This document shows, piece by piece, positions 25,312 to 34,921 of a stretch of 64,000 nucleotides of DNA. Numbering within the stretch: position 1 is the first letter of the stretch; every line of letters begins with the position of its first letter. The notes under the pieces were generated by a model that had not been told where the DNA came from, made no database searches, and saw only the letters and a list, made by a program, of their open reading frames with translations. The DNA comes from Brevibacillus gelatini (GTDB lineage: Bacteria; Bacillota; Bacilli; Brevibacillales; Brevibacillaceae): NCBI RefSeq assembly GCF_003710935.1, contig NZ_RHHS01000017.1, positions 124,001 through 188,000 on the forward strand. The letters are read 5' to 3'. A program made the position numbers and the translations under genes.

Positions 25312-26427
25312 TTACATCATTCGCCTGGATGCGGGGAGATGGCGCATCGTTTTTGCCGGATGCGCTTTTCCGGCAGGCGGAGTGGAGTGCAAGTAAAACA
25401 GTCCGCCGTTGATAAAATGCACCTCAATCCGCGGCTCGTACTGCCAGCGCAGTTCGTCCATCCGGCGCTGTTTTTCTTCTTCCGGCGTGCTTTTTTTCCA
25501 TTCCTCCTGATTGATTTCCTCACGGGGTGTCTCCTGAATGCTATTGGCACGCAAAAAGTCGAGGATTCGCCCGCCGGACGAGCGGTATTCGTCAAGTGAT
25601 TGCTTCACTTCGACAACCGGCTCGCGGGCTTGGACTGTCGCGCGTACAGGCAACGGGATGGGGGCTTTCTCTGCGGGGGTATCTGCCGCCTCCACAGATT
25701 CGCTTTTGTCCTGCTCTGCGGGGGGCTCGCGCCGGGCAAGCTCTTCGTAGTAGGCAGCCAGTATGTCCAGTTCCTCCGTCAAACGTGCCCGCGCTTCCAT
25801 GGCCCACTGCTGATCTTCCTGCGCGATGACAGCATCGACCTCCTGCTTTGCCAGCTCCACTGCCTCTTCCACAGACAGCTTCCGGTCGAGGGTGTAAAAG
25901 TAATCCGGGATCGTTGGGGAGAGCGGCAGCTGAAACAAGAATGAGGCAAAATCGTGCACAAGGCGCGGCTGGTGCAGGTTGATCCCGAGATAGAGCATGA
26001 TGTCGCGACGCTTGTCGCAGATGAGCGATACTTTCAGGTTGAGCCCGAGCCAGGGAACGAGCGGCGTGGAGCGGCGCTTGCCTGTGCCCGGCAGGGAAGC
26101 GGTATTTTTCTCGTACATGCATAAAAAGCGCCCGTGCTTTTTCGCGGAGGCAAAAATTTGCTGCATGCGCATTGCGCCCAGATGCAGATGCTCGACCCTC
26201 AGTCCGTCCGGCATCCGGTCCGGATGAAACGCAAAGGTGAGCACGAGCGGCTGGTAAGCCAGATTCATTTTTTCGACCCAACTCCAGTAAAACGGACGGT
26301 TGCCAATATCCTTGTCCACCTCAACCGGAAGTTTGACTGTCAAGTAATCCGGATGGGTTTCGACGATGTGTGCGGAAAAAGCCGCGAGGTAGCGTTCTAC
26401 AAATTGCCTGACCTGGTTGGCTTGCAT
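25312..26427 (-). CDS. yqhG: YqhG family protein
   Basis: A 371-residue soluble protein matching YqhG in its N-terminal 230 residues (VRQFVERYLAAFSAHIVETHPDYLTVKLPVEVDKDIGNRPFYWSWVEKM, HLGAMRMQQIFASAKKHGRFLCMYE). An acidic, Pro-rich linker (about 235-265) and a C-terminal segment ending IEVHFINGGLFYLHS follow, making it longer than typical YqhG proteins. It is directly downstream of the helicase yqhH, as in B. subtilis, so the two probably act together; function is unknown. Confidence 0.85.
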   Translation of the reverse strand: MQANQVRQFVERYLAAFSAHIVETHPDYLTVKLPVEVDKDIGNRPFYWSWVEKMNLAYQPLVLTFAFHPDRMPDGLRVEHLHLGAMRMQQIFASAKKHGRFLCMYEKNTASLPGTGKRRSTPLVPWLGLNLKVSLICDKRRDIMLYLGINLHQPRLVHDFASFLFQLPLSPTIPDYFYTLDRKLSVEEAVELAKQEVDAVIAQEDQQWAMEARARLTEELDILAAYYEELARREPPAEQDKSESVEAADTPAEKAPIPLPVRATVQAREPVVEVKQSLDEYRSSGGRILDFLRANSIQETPREEINQEEWKKSTPEEEKQRRMDELRWQYEPRIEVHFINGGLFYLHSTPPAGKAHPAKTMRHLPASRRMM

Positions 26428-26460
26428 CAGGGGAAACCTCTTTTCTTTTGGGCGTTTTGG

Positions 26461-28161
26461 CTATTGCTCTGCTGCTTCCGACAGGGAAGGGGAGACGTGC
26501 AGTTGTCGGCTGGCGCGGATCGCCTGGCCCATGTTGTCGAGCTTGATGGCCATTTCGCGGGTCGATTTGGAGTCCATGATGATCTGGGTCAAATTTTCTT
26601 CCAGCGACGAGCTCAAGTTGAGCCGCTCCACGATGTCGTCCAGCTCGCCGATCACCATCTCGAACAGGTCGATTTTTTCATACAGGAGTTTCAATATGTG
26701 CTCCTCGATTGTGCCGACGGTGGACAAATTGTAAATGTGCACGTCGCGCTTCTGGCCGAGACGGTGGACGCGGCCGATCCGCTGCTCGACGCGCATCGGG
26801 TTCCACGGCATGTCGTAGTTGATGACCTGATTGCAAAACTGCAGGTTGATGCCTTCTCCACCCGCTTCCGTGGCGATGAGCACCTGCGCGCGATTTTGAA
26901 ACAAATCGGTCATCCAGTCCTTTTTGCTGCGCTTGAATCCGCCGCGAAACGGCACAGAGGTAATGCCGTGGTCATGCAAATATTTTTGCAGGTAGTTTTG
27001 CGTCGCCCGGTACTCGGTGAAAATGATGACTTTGTCGTTGATCTCCTGGAGCAGCTCGACCGTTTTTGCCGCCTTGGAATGCGTTTCGATCCGCTTAATC
27101 ATCTCCACCAGCTGCAAAATTTGGCCGCGCAGGGGAGAATCTTCGCTGGTGCGCTGGTGCATGTTGTACAGCGTCATGAAGGCGGCTTCCTTGCTGGAGC
27201 AAACCTCGCGCTGGAGCGTAATCAACGCGAGCGAGTTGAACAGCCCTGACTCCGCCTGGTACTGGTCGCGCACAAAGCGGGTGACGCCCTCGTACAGCTC
27301 CATTTCCTCCTGCGACAACTCGATGGGAATCGACTGGACGCGGCGGCTGGTGAACTGGATGCCGCCGTCGCTTCGCTTGTTGCGAATCATTACTTTTTCA
27401 ATTTCTTCGCGCAATTTGTCGCTGTTTTTCGACTGGCGCTTCCCTTCGACGTAATTGGAGGCAAACGACGTGGAGTGCCCGAGGTGCCCCGGCTTCAACA
27501 AATTAATCAGGTTGTACAGCTCGTCCATCTCGTTCTGGATCGGGGTGGCCGTGAGCAGCAGGCAATATTTTTTGCGAATTTCCTTCACGAACTGATAGTT
27601 TCGCGTCCGCTTGTTCTTGAGCTTGTGCGCCTCGTCGATAATCAGCATGTCGTAGTCGATGTCGAGCACGTGGCGGCGATGCGGGTCTCTTTTTGCTGTG
27701 TCGATGGAAGCGACGACGACTTCGTGCTGTCTCCACATGTACTCCTTTTTTTGCGCCACGGCAGGAATGCCGAATTTTTGCTGCAATTCCTTCGTCCACT
27801 GGATGACGAGGGAGGCGGGAACGAGCACGAGAATTTTTTTCGCCAGCCCCCTGACCATGTACTCCTTCATAATCAGTCCGGCTTCAATCGTCTTGCCGAG
27901 TCCGACCTCGTCGGCGAGGATGGCGCGTCCGCGCATTTCGTTTAGCACCCGTTCCGCCGTCTGCAACTGGTGGGGAAACGGGGAGAGAAGCGGCAAGTAT
28001 TTCAGGCATTGCAACTGGTCGAACTCGCGGACAGCCATGGCCTCTTCCGCTTCCAGCGCCAGCTTGAACAGCTCCCATTTGTCCCAGGGGCCGTCTTCGT
28101 GCAGGCGCTCCGTCAGCGGGGCTATCCAGCTCGTGTCGAATGAAACGGGAATATTCGGCAT
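26461..28161 (-). CDS. yqhH: SNF2/DEAD-box family helicase YqhH
   Basis: A 566-residue superfamily 2 ATPase with motifs in order: Walker A DEVGLGKTIEAG, motif II IIDEAHKLKN, motif III LTATPIQNEMDELY, and C-terminal motifs IIFTEYRATQNYLQKYL, IATEAGGEGINLQFCN and EQRIGRVHRLGQ. It is probably a DNA-stimulated translocase acting on chromatin or transcription complexes, similar to RapA-like proteins. The ATG at 28161 has AAGGAG 8 bases upstream; in-frame upstream ATGs lack one. It is divergent from the glycine riboswitch. Confidence 0.92.
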   Translation of the reverse strand: MPNIPVSFDTSWIAPLTERLHEDGPWDKWELFKLALEAEEAMAVREFDQLQCLKYLPLLSPFPHQLQTAERVLNEMRGRAILADEVGLGKTIEAGLIMKEYMVRGLAKKILVLVPASLVIQWTKELQQKFGIPAVAQKKEYMWRQHEVVVASIDTAKRDPHRRHVLDIDYDMLIIDEAHKLKNKRTRNYQFVKEIRKKYCLLLTATPIQNEMDELYNLINLLKPGHLGHSTSFASNYVEGKRQSKNSDKLREEIEKVMIRNKRSDGGIQFTSRRVQSIPIELSQEEMELYEGVTRFVRDQYQAESGLFNSLALITLQREVCSSKEAAFMTLYNMHQRTSEDSPLRGQILQLVEMIKRIETHSKAAKTVELLQEINDKVIIFTEYRATQNYLQKYLHDHGITSVPFRGGFKRSKKDWMTDLFQNRAQVLIATEAGGEGINLQFCNQVINYDMPWNPMRVEQRIGRVHRLGQKRDVHIYNLSTVGTIEEHILKLLYEKIDLFEMVIGELDDIVERLNLSSSLEENLTQIIMDSKSTREMAIKLDNMGQAIRASRQLHVSPSLSEAAEQ

Positions 28162-28282
28162 ATAGGTTACTCCTTTACAAAGCTCTGCCATAACTTTCAT
28201 ACGCCTTATCAAAAAACTTAACAATCGTTACCGTATCTATCATTTTGTTAAGCATTTCTTGATCTGACTGTTAATTTGCATA

Positions 28283-28311
28283 TTTTCAACAGCGGACACT
28301 CATGGTAGGAT
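28283..28311 (+). promoter_or_regulatory. Possible promoter for the gcv operon
   Basis: TTTTCA (28283-28288) and TAGGAT (28306-28311) are 17 bases apart, in an AT-rich spacer upstream of the riboswitch. Both boxes match the consensus only in part. Confidence 0.4.
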
Positions 28312-28390
28312 AAAGAGGAAGTTCTTTTATTAGTATGGAAATCGCAGCAAAAACTTATGTATGACCATCTACCCAAAGCGAATGATAGTA

Positions 28391-28590
28391 GCAGGGAGAG
28401 ACTGCGCGAACCACTGCAGCGCCGAAGGAGCAAGCCGGAACCGGTGAATCTCTCAGGCAAAAGAACCTCTACTGGACGCAACTCTGGAGAGAGCTCGATC
28501 ATGGAGCCACCAAAGGGGAAACTTGCAGGTGCGGTGATCCCCGCCGCGCTTGATTGGCAAGGTAACTCTCAGGTACCAAGGACAGAGGAG
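28391..28590 (+). ncRNA. Tandem glycine riboswitch
   Basis: Two adjacent glycine aptamers. The first (about 28391-28467) contains GGGAGAG, GCGCCGAAGGAGCAA and CTCTCAGGCAAAAGAACC. The second (about 28480-28588) contains CTGGAGAGAG, CACCAAAGGGGAAAC, AACTCTCAGGTACCAAGGAC and the closing AGAGG. These are the conserved core sequences of the gcvT-type riboswitch. It lies directly upstream of gcvT-gcvPA-gcvPB. Glycine binding is expected to turn on transcription by preventing the terminator that follows. Confidence 0.95.
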
Positions 28591-28645
28591 GAAAAATGGG
28601 CACCATTCTTTTTGGTGTACCCGTTTTTTCGCCTCTGTTTTTTCA
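28581..28645 (+). terminator. Riboswitch-controlled terminator (expression platform)
   Basis: CAGAGG at 28583 pairs with CCTCTG at 28632, with GGAAAAA/TTTTTTC and GGG/ACC contacts further in, followed by TTTTTT. Its 5' arm includes the AGAGG that closes the second aptamer, so aptamer folding and terminator formation are mutually exclusive. That is the logic of a glycine-on switch. Confidence 0.8.
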
Positions 28646-28687
28646 TGGGGAGCAATGCCGACTAACAGCCTTTAGGAGGTGCCACAC

Positions 28688-29791
28688 ATGTCCAATCTGA
28701 AAAGAACGCCACTATTTGATTCCTACGCGAAATACGGCGCCAAAACGATTGACTTCGGTGGTTGGGAGCTGCCTGTACAGTTCTCCAGCATTGGCCAGGA
28801 GCACGAAGCCGTTCGCACGAAAGCAGGTTTGTTTGACGTATCCCACATGGGCGAGGTAGACGTAAAAGGCGAGAGTGCGCTCGAATATTTGCAGCGCGTC
28901 ACCACCAACGACGTGTCCAAGCTGGCTGTCGGGCAAGCGCAGTACAGTGTGCTCTGCTACCCGGACGGCGGTACGGTTGACGATCTGCTCGTTTACAAAT
29001 ACGCAGACGACCATTACCTGCTCGTCATTAACGCCGGAAACATTGACAAAGACTATGAATGGCTGAAAGAGCACCTGATTCCAGGTGTGACCATTGAAAA
29101 CATCTCGCCGCAAACGGCGCAGCTCGCCATTCAGGGACCATTGGCCGAATCGATCTTGCAAAAGCTGACCGCGACAGACCTGTCGAAAATCGGTTTCTTT
29201 CGCTTCGAGCGTGACGTAGAGATCGCTGGCATTCCGGCACTTGTCTCTCGCACGGGCTATACAGGCGAGGATGGCTTCGAAATTTACCTGGCGGCCGATC
29301 GCGCAGCAGAGCTGTGGGACGCGCTGCTTGCAGCCGGCAAGGAAGACGGACTTTTGCCTTGCGGACTTGGCGCGCGCGATACGCTGCGTTTCGAAGCCAA
29401 GCTGCCGCTGTACGGTCAGGAACTGAGCAAGGACATCACGCCGATTGAGGCGGGGATCGGCTTCGCAGTGAAGGTGGACAAAGAAGTGCCGTTCATCGGC
29501 CAGGAAGTGCTCAAGGCGCAAAAGGAAAACGGTGCGCCTCGCAAGCTCGTCGGTATCGAGATGATTGATCGCGGCATTCCGCGCACGCACTACCCGGTCT
29601 ATGCCGGAGAAGAACTGGTGGGCGAAGTGACGACAGGTACACAATCCCCAACCTTGAAGAAAAATGTCGGCTTGGCACTCGTCAAAAGCGAGCATGCGGC
29701 GCTTGGCACGCAGCTGGAAGTGGAGATTCGCGGAAAGCGCCTCAAAGCCGAGGTCGTAGCCACTCCTTTTTACAAACGTCCGAAAAACTAG
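28688..29791 (+). CDS. gcvT: Glycine cleavage system aminomethyltransferase (T protein)
   Basis: A 367-residue protein of the GcvT fold: [64 protein letters not shown] and the tetrahydrofolate-binding acidic residue in [11 protein letters not shown]. It transfers the methylene group from the lipoyl arm of GcvH to tetrahydrofolate and releases ammonia. The ATG lies 7 bases after AGGAGGT. It is the first gene of the glycine-riboswitch operon. Confidence 0.97.
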   Translation: MSNLKRTPLFDSYAKYGAKTIDFGGWELPVQFSSIGQEHEAVRTKAGLFDVSHMGEVDVKGESALEYLQRVTTNDVSKLAVGQAQYSVLCYPDGGTVDDLLVYKYADDHYLLVINAGNIDKDYEWLKEHLIPGVTIENISPQTAQLAIQGPLAESILQKLTATDLSKIGFFRFERDVEIAGIPALVSRTGYTGEDGFEIYLAADRAAELWDALLAAGKEDGLLPCGLGARDTLRFEAKLPLYGQELSKDITPIEAGIGFAVKVDKEVPFIGQEVLKAQKENGAPRKLVGIEMIDRGIPRTHYPVYAGEELVGEVTTGTQSPTLKKNVGLALVKSEHAALGTQLEVEIRGKRLKAEVVATPFYKRPKN

Positions 29792-29833
29792 GCAATCGCT
29801 CACTATACATTTATTTTGAGGAGGACAACGTTC

Positions 29834-31186
29834 GTGAAATATCGCTACCTGCCCCAAACCGATCAGGACAAGCGCGAAATGCTCGATACCCTGGGCGTTT
29901 CCAGTGTAGAAGACCTGTTTGCAGACATTCCGGAAGAAGTGCGCTTCAAAGGTGCGCTGAACATTCCGGAAGCTCTGTCCGAGCCGGAACTGGTGAAATA
30001 CTTCTCGCGTCTGGCCAATAAAAACGTCAACTTCAACACGCACGTAAACTTTTTGGGCGCTGGTGTTTACCAGCACTACATGCCGAGCACAGTCAACCAC
30101 ATGCTGTTGCGCGGAGAATTTTTTACAGCGTACACGCCGTATCAGCCTGAGATCAGTCAGGGTGAGCTGCAAGCGATTTTTGAATTCCAGACGATGGTAT
30201 GTGAACTGACCGGGATGGAAGTAGCGAACTCCTCCATGTACGATGGGGCGACTTCGCTGGCGGAAGCGGCGATGATGGCGGCTGGTCACACTGGCAAAAA
30301 ACGCGTTGTCGTCTCCCGTGCTGTTCATCCGGAAGCGCGCGGCGTTCTGAAAACATATGCCTACGGACAAAGCGTGGAGCTGGTCGAGGTTGGGCTGGAC
30401 AGCAACGGGGTGACGGATCTCGCAGCGCTGGAAGCGGCTGTGGACGAAAATACGGCGGCTGTCATCGTCCAATACCCGAACTTCTTCGGAAACGTCGAGG
30501 ACCTGGCAGCAATCGAGCCGATTGCCCATGGCAAAGGCGCACTGTTTATCACGTCCGCCAACCCGCTTGCCCTTGGCGTACTGGAAGCACCGGGCAAACT
30601 GGGCGCAGACATCGTGGTCGGCGACATGCAGCCATTCGGCATCCCGGCATCGTTTGGCGGACCGCACTGCGGATATTTCGCGACGACAACCAAGCTGATG
30701 CGCAAAATGCCAGGCCGGATCGTCGGTCAGACAAAAGACGATAACGGCAAGCGTGGCTTCGTTCTCACGCTGCAAGCGCGCGAACAACACATTCGCCGTG
30801 AAAAAGCGACGTCCAACATCTGCTCCAACCAGGCACTGCTGGCACTGGCTGCATCGATCACCATGTCGGCGCTCGGAAAACAGGGCGTGCAGGAAATCGC
30901 GATGTTGAACCTGCAAAAAGCGCACTACGCCAAACAAGCGCTGCAGGCAAAAGGACTGGAAGTCGTCTTTACCTCTCCGTTCTTTAACGAATTCGTAGTC
31001 AAGCTGTCCAAACCGGTTGCCGAAGTAAACAAAAAGCTGCTTGACGCAGGCATCATCGGCGGCTACGACCTGGGACTGGATTATCCGGAATTTGCGGGCC
31101 ATACGCTGCTTGCGGTAACCGAGCTGCGGACCAAGGAAGAAATCGACACATTGGCGGCTGAATTGGAGGCGATCACACGTGCGTAA
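29834..31186 (+). CDS. gcvPA: Glycine dehydrogenase (P protein) subunit 1
   Basis: A 450-residue alpha-family subunit of the two-subunit glycine decarboxylase: [46 protein letters not shown] and [17 protein letters not shown]. The PLP lysine resides in the partner subunit GcvPB. A GTG start at 29834 follows GAGGAGGA. It overlaps gcvPB by 8 bases, so the subunits are likely translated in coupled fashion and equal amounts. Confidence 0.96.
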   Translation: MKYRYLPQTDQDKREMLDTLGVSSVEDLFADIPEEVRFKGALNIPEALSEPELVKYFSRLANKNVNFNTHVNFLGAGVYQHYMPSTVNHMLLRGEFFTAYTPYQPEISQGELQAIFEFQTMVCELTGMEVANSSMYDGATSLAEAAMMAAGHTGKKRVVVSRAVHPEARGVLKTYAYGQSVELVEVGLDSNGVTDLAALEAAVDENTAAVIVQYPNFFGNVEDLAAIEPIAHGKGALFITSANPLALGVLEAPGKLGADIVVGDMQPFGIPASFGGPHCGYFATTTKLMRKMPGRIVGQTKDDNGKRGFVLTLQAREQHIRREKATSNICSNQALLALAASITMSALGKQGVQEIAMLNLQKAHYAKQALQAKGLEVVFTSPFFNEFVVKLSKPVAEVNKKLLDAGIIGGYDLGLDYPEFAGHTLLAVTELRTKEEIDTLAAELEAITRA

Positions 31187-32648
31187 AGACCAGGAAAAAG
31201 CACTGATTTTTGAATTGAGCAAACCGGGCCGTGTGGGCTACAATCTGCCGGCGTTGGATGTACCAGAGGTAGAGGTGGCAAGCCTGCTGCCGAAGCACCT
31301 CATCCGCGAAACACCTGCTGAATTGCCGGAAGTATCCGAGCTGCAACTGGTTCGTCACTACACCGAACTGTCCCGTCGCAACCACGGGGTAGACAACGGT
31401 TTCTACCCGCTCGGTTCCTGCACGATGAAATACAATCCAAAAGTCAACGAGGACGTGGCGCGCTACGATGGCTTCGCCCTGACTCACCCGTACCAGCCGG
31501 AAGAAACGGTGCAGGGTGCATTGGAGCTTTTGTACAACTTGCAGGAAGAACTGGCTGAGATCACCGGAATGGACGCGGTCACACTGCAACCGGCTGCCGG
31601 GGCGGCAGGCGAGTGGACTGGTCTGATGATGATTCGTGCCTACCACGAGAGCCGCGGCGAAGGCCACCGTACAAAAGTGATCGTGCCAAACTCCGCGCAC
31701 GGTACGAACCCGGCTTCTGCTGCAGTAGCAGGTCTGGAAACTATTACCATTGCCTCTGATGAGCGCGGCCTGGTAGACATTCAGGCGCTGCGCGATGCCG
31801 TAGGCCCTGATACAGCGGCACTCATGCTGACCAACCCGAACACGCTCGGTCTGTTCGAAGAGGACATCGTGGAAATGGCGAAAATCGTCCACGAAGCAGG
31901 CGGCCTCTTGTATTACGATGGTGCGAACGCGAATGCGATTCTCGGCATCGCCCGCCCAGGCGACATGGGCTTCGACGTGGTGCATCTCAACTTGCACAAA
32001 ACGTTCACCGGACCTCACGGCGGGGGCGGACCAGGTGCTGGCCCTGTCGGCGTGAAAAAGATTCTCGAACCGTTCTTGCCAACGCCGATCGTGGCGAAAA
32101 AAGAAGACGGCACCTTCTACTGGGACAGCAACCGTCCGGCTTCCATCGGCCGCGTAAAAGGCTACAACGGCAACTTCGGCATTCTCGTACGTGCACACAG
32201 CTACATCCGCAGCATGGGTCCGGAAGGCTTGCTGCAAGTTTCGCAAAATGCCGTGCTCAGCGCCAACTACATGATGCGCCGCCTGGCTGCGGCTTACCAC
32301 CTGCCGTATGACCGTGTCTGCAAGCATGAGTTTGTCCTGTCCGGCGTGCTCCAGAAAAAGCTGGGCGTTCGCACCCTCGACATCGCAAAACGTTTGCTCG
32401 ACTTCGGCTACCATCCGCCGACAATCTACTTCCCGCTGATTGTCGATGAGTGCCTGATGATTGAGCCGACCGAAACCGAAACAAAAGAAACGCTCGACGA
32501 GTTCATCGACGTCATGCTGCAAATTGCCCGCGAGTGCGAGGAAACGCCTGAGCTTGTACAGGAAGCGCCGCACACAACCGTGGTCAAACGTCTGGATGAA
32601 GCGACAGCGGCACGCAAGCCGATCCTGCGCTATCAACCGCAAGCCTAA
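31179..32648 (+). CDS. gcvPB: Glycine dehydrogenase (P protein) subunit 2
   Basis: A 489-residue PLP-dependent subunit. The Schiff-base lysine is Lys274 in [20 protein letters not shown], and the early [10 protein letters not shown] and [11 protein letters not shown] motifs are present. With GcvPA it decarboxylates glycine and loads the aminomethyl group on lipoyl-GcvH. It ends the gcv operon before a terminator. gcvH itself is not in the window. Confidence 0.97.
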   Translation: MRKDQEKALIFELSKPGRVGYNLPALDVPEVEVASLLPKHLIRETPAELPEVSELQLVRHYTELSRRNHGVDNGFYPLGSCTMKYNPKVNEDVARYDGFALTHPYQPEETVQGALELLYNLQEELAEITGMDAVTLQPAAGAAGEWTGLMMIRAYHESRGEGHRTKVIVPNSAHGTNPASAAVAGLETITIASDERGLVDIQALRDAVGPDTAALMLTNPNTLGLFEEDIVEMAKIVHEAGGLLYYDGANANAILGIARPGDMGFDVVHLNLHKTFTGPHGGGGPGAGPVGVKKILEPFLPTPIVAKKEDGTFYWDSNRPASIGRVKGYNGNFGILVRAHSYIRSMGPEGLLQVSQNAVLSANYMMRRLAAAYHLPYDRVCKHEFVLSGVLQKKLGVRTLDIAKRLLDFGYHPPTIYFPLIVDECLMIEPTETETKETLDEFIDVMLQIARECEETPELVQEAPHTTVVKRLDEATAARKPILRYQPQA

Positions 32649-32661
32649 TAGTTCTCTTTTG

Positions 32662-32695
32662 GAAAAGTCGCCTTGTTACAGGGCGGCTTTTCTTT
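32662..32695 (+). terminator. Intrinsic terminator after gcvPB
   Basis: GAAAAGTCGCC pairs with GGCGGCTTTTC, one mismatch, with T-rich ends. Confidence 0.78.
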
Positions 32696-32781
32696 ACCGA
32701 TTGAGGCAGCCGATCCAAGCCTTGCCCCTATTTGGGGAGAAGCGTACAATGAATGTGTTGTGAATCAGGGAGGTACATACG

Positions 32782-33612
32782 ATGGAACAGTGGCGCTATA
32801 TTGTGACGGATGCGATGTCTCCGGCGATGAACATGGCTGTGGACGAAGCGATTTTGCAGATGCACAGCGAGGGCAAGGTGCCCCCGACCGTTCGTTTTTA
32901 CACGTGGGACCCGGCTACGTTGTCGATTGGCTATTTTCAAAAGGCGATGAAAGAAATCAATCTGGAAGAAGTGAAAAGGCAAGGGCTGGGCTTTGTCCGC
33001 CGTGCGACAGGAGGACGTGCCGTTCTGCACGATCAGGAGTTGACGTACAGCGTGATCGTTTCGGAGGAGCATCCGCGGATGCCGTCCGGTGTGACGGAAG
33101 CGTACAAAATCATCAGTCTCGGCCTTTTGCACGGCTTTCAAAACCTTGGCCTGGAAGCAGAGATGGTGTCGCTTGCGAGCGAGGAGGAAAAAGAGAAGTA
33201 TTCCTCTCCCGGGTCATCCGCTTGCTTCGATTCGCCATCGTGGTATGAGCTGGTCGTGGAAGGGAAAAAGGTCGCAGGCAGCGCACAGACGCGGCAAAAG
33301 GGCGTGATTCTCCAGCACGGCTCCATTTTGCTCGACATGGACGTCGAACTTTTGTTCTCGCTGCTGCACTTCCCGTCTGATCGTGTCAAGCAGCGGATGA
33401 TGGACAGCTTCCGCCAAAAAGCGGTGACGGTCAACGAAGTAAGCCCGCGGCCTGTGAGTTTGCAGGAAGCGATCGAGGCGTTTTCCAAAGGCTTCGCTAC
33501 CGGGCTGGAAGTGGAGCTGGTGCCGTCCACGCTCACAGACGAAGAAATGGCGTTGGCGGAGGAACTGGCCAAAACGCGATATGGGACGGACGAGTGGAAT
33601 TTGCGCCGCTAG
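32782..33612 (+). CDS. lipM: Octanoyltransferase LipM
   Basis: A 276-residue protein of the BPL_LplA_LipB family: [10 protein letters not shown] at the start, [21 protein letters not shown], acyl-enzyme Cys148 in [12 protein letters not shown], and [23 protein letters not shown]. LipM moves octanoate from acyl carrier protein to GcvH, from which other enzymes are lipoylated. It follows the glycine cleavage genes after a terminator, as in B. subtilis, which fits its GcvH partner. It starts behind AGGGAGG. Confidence 0.93.
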   Translation: MEQWRYIVTDAMSPAMNMAVDEAILQMHSEGKVPPTVRFYTWDPATLSIGYFQKAMKEINLEEVKRQGLGFVRRATGGRAVLHDQELTYSVIVSEEHPRMPSGVTEAYKIISLGLLHGFQNLGLEAEMVSLASEEEKEKYSSPGSSACFDSPSWYELVVEGKKVAGSAQTRQKGVILQHGSILLDMDVELLFSLLHFPSDRVKQRMMDSFRQKAVTVNEVSPRPVSLQEAIEAFSKGFATGLEVELVPSTLTDEEMALAEELAKTRYGTDEWNLRR

Positions 33613-33645
33613 GCCGTTATCGTTTTAAAACAGAATCATTTACTG

Positions 33646-33693
33646 AAAAAAGCTCTCCTGGGACACCGTTTGCACTGGCCAGGAGAGCTTTCC
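33646..33693. terminator. Bidirectional intrinsic terminator
   Basis: AAAGCTCTCCTGG pairs exactly with CCAGGAGAGCTTT around a 17-base loop, between convergent lipM and dat. Confidence 0.9.
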
Positions 33694-33710
33694 ATTTTGC
33701 AAGAATCGCT

Positions 33711-34562
33711 TTAAACGAGTACACTGTCGTGAATGTGCTGCTCAAACAATGCTTGCAGCCTGACGGTGACAGGTCCGGGCTGTCCATTGCCGACAGCTTC
33801 GCCATCCACGGAAACGAGCGGCATGACTTCTGCTGTCGTGCTGGTGAGGAACAGCTCGTCGGCTTGCTTCAGGAAGGCAATGTCAAAAGCTTCCTCGTGA
33901 ACGCCGATGCCGTTTGCCTTCGCCAGATCAATCACGACCTGACGGGTAATGCCGTGCAGGATCAGGTTGTCTGCCGGATGCGTGTACAGTTCGCCGTTTT
34001 TCACCGCAAACAGATTGGAAGAACTGCACTCCGTAATGATGCCGTTGCGGTGCAAAATCGAATCTTGCGCCCCCGCGTCCTTGGCGTACTGCTTGACCAG
34101 GACGGCTCCAAGCAGGTTCAACGTCTTGATGTCACAGCGCAACCAGCGAATGTCTTCTACGAGCTGGGCTGTCCAGCCTTTTTTCATATCCTCCACTGGC
34201 CGGGCCTTGGGGCGGACAAACGCCATGATGACAGGCTTGATGCCGCCAGGAATATCGTGAACACGCGGAGCTGTGCCGCGAGAGATTTGCAAATAAAGGG
34301 TTGCATCGTCTTGCGCGGTAATATTGTTTTTCGCCAGCAGTTCTTTGGCCAAATGGGTCAGCTCTTCGGCGCTCCATGGCAACGCAAGCTTGATCTCGCG
34401 GGCACTGCGGAACAGTCGCGTCAGGTGAGCGTCCCATTGATACAGGCGCCCTCTGTAGATTCGTACGACTTCGTAAATACCGTCGCCAAAGTTGTAACCG
34501 CGGTCTTCCGGATGAACTGCCGCTTGCCCCTCTTCCACCCAGTTGCCATCCACATATAGCAT
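33711..34562 (-). CDS. dat: D-amino-acid transaminase
   Basis: A 283-residue fold-type IV PLP enzyme with EDRGYNFGDGIYEVVRIY near the start, PLP lysine in IKTLNLLGAVLVKQYAKDAGA, GIITECSSSNLF and TSTTAEVMPLVSVDG. It interconverts D-alanine and D-glutamate to supply peptidoglycan precursors. The ATG follows GGAGGAGG. Branched-chain and D-amino-acid aminotransferases share this fold; EDRGYNFGDG and length support the D-specific group. Confidence 0.9.
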   Translation of the reverse strand: MLYVDGNWVEEGQAAVHPEDRGYNFGDGIYEVVRIYRGRLYQWDAHLTRLFRSAREIKLALPWSAEELTHLAKELLAKNNITAQDDATLYLQISRGTAPRVHDIPGGIKPVIMAFVRPKARPVEDMKKGWTAQLVEDIRWLRCDIKTLNLLGAVLVKQYAKDAGAQDSILHRNGIITECSSSNLFAVKNGELYTHPADNLILHGITRQVVIDLAKANGIGVHEEAFDIAFLKQADELFLTSTTAEVMPLVSVDGEAVGNGQPGPVTVRLQALFEQHIHDSVLV

Positions 34563-34921
34563 GGTACGTCCTCCTCCAGTGATTCCAGCCGCTTTTTTCC
34601 AACGATTTGTGGCTTGATTCAACATTAGCAAATCACAGCGCGCAGGGTCAATTTGAAATCGGAAAATCCACGAACAATGATGGGTATTTGGCGCAAACAA
34701 GCGCTCTCCCATTACCTTTTCATAGAGGTGCAGGCATCTCGACAAATCGACGTCTTCCGTCCAGGCAGTCTGTGGGGCGGGCAGATTTGGGCAGAAGGAA
34801 AACGAAAGCTGTCCGCCGCTGACGGGGCGTGCTGGTATTTGACTAACTATTCTGACTAGACGCTGCTTGGCAGAGCGGACCATAATAAAGGCAAACTGCA
34901 CAGGAAGAAGGGAGAAAAGCC
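34563..34921. other. 359-base intergenic region between divergent dat and the M28-like gene
   Basis: It contains a plausible dat promoter on the minus strand and otherwise no supported gene. A 60-residue open frame from the ATG at 34677 to about 34859 lacks a ribosome binding site and recognisable similarity. A promoter for the M28-like gene must also lie here, but no clear boxes are seen. Confidence 0.5.
34622..34651 (-). promoter_or_regulatory. Possible SigmaA promoter for dat
   Basis: On the minus strand TTGACC (34646-34651) and TAATGT (34622-34627) are separated by 18 bases, giving a 5' leader of about 55 bases before the dat start. Confidence 0.5.

Noticed and set aside
28712-31222. 836-residue antisense open frame opposite gcvT and gcvPA
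   Set aside because: Codon bias of the GC-rich sense genes leaves few stops on the other strand. No ribosome binding site, no domain, and the sense proteins are unambiguous.
31173-32642. 489-residue antisense frame exactly opposite gcvPB
   Set aside because: It mirrors the sense frame and has low-complexity His/Arg/Gln-rich composition, with no homology signature.
34677-34859. 60-residue open frame between dat and the M28-like gene
   Set aside because: No ribosome binding site and no family; it overlaps the promoter region of dat.
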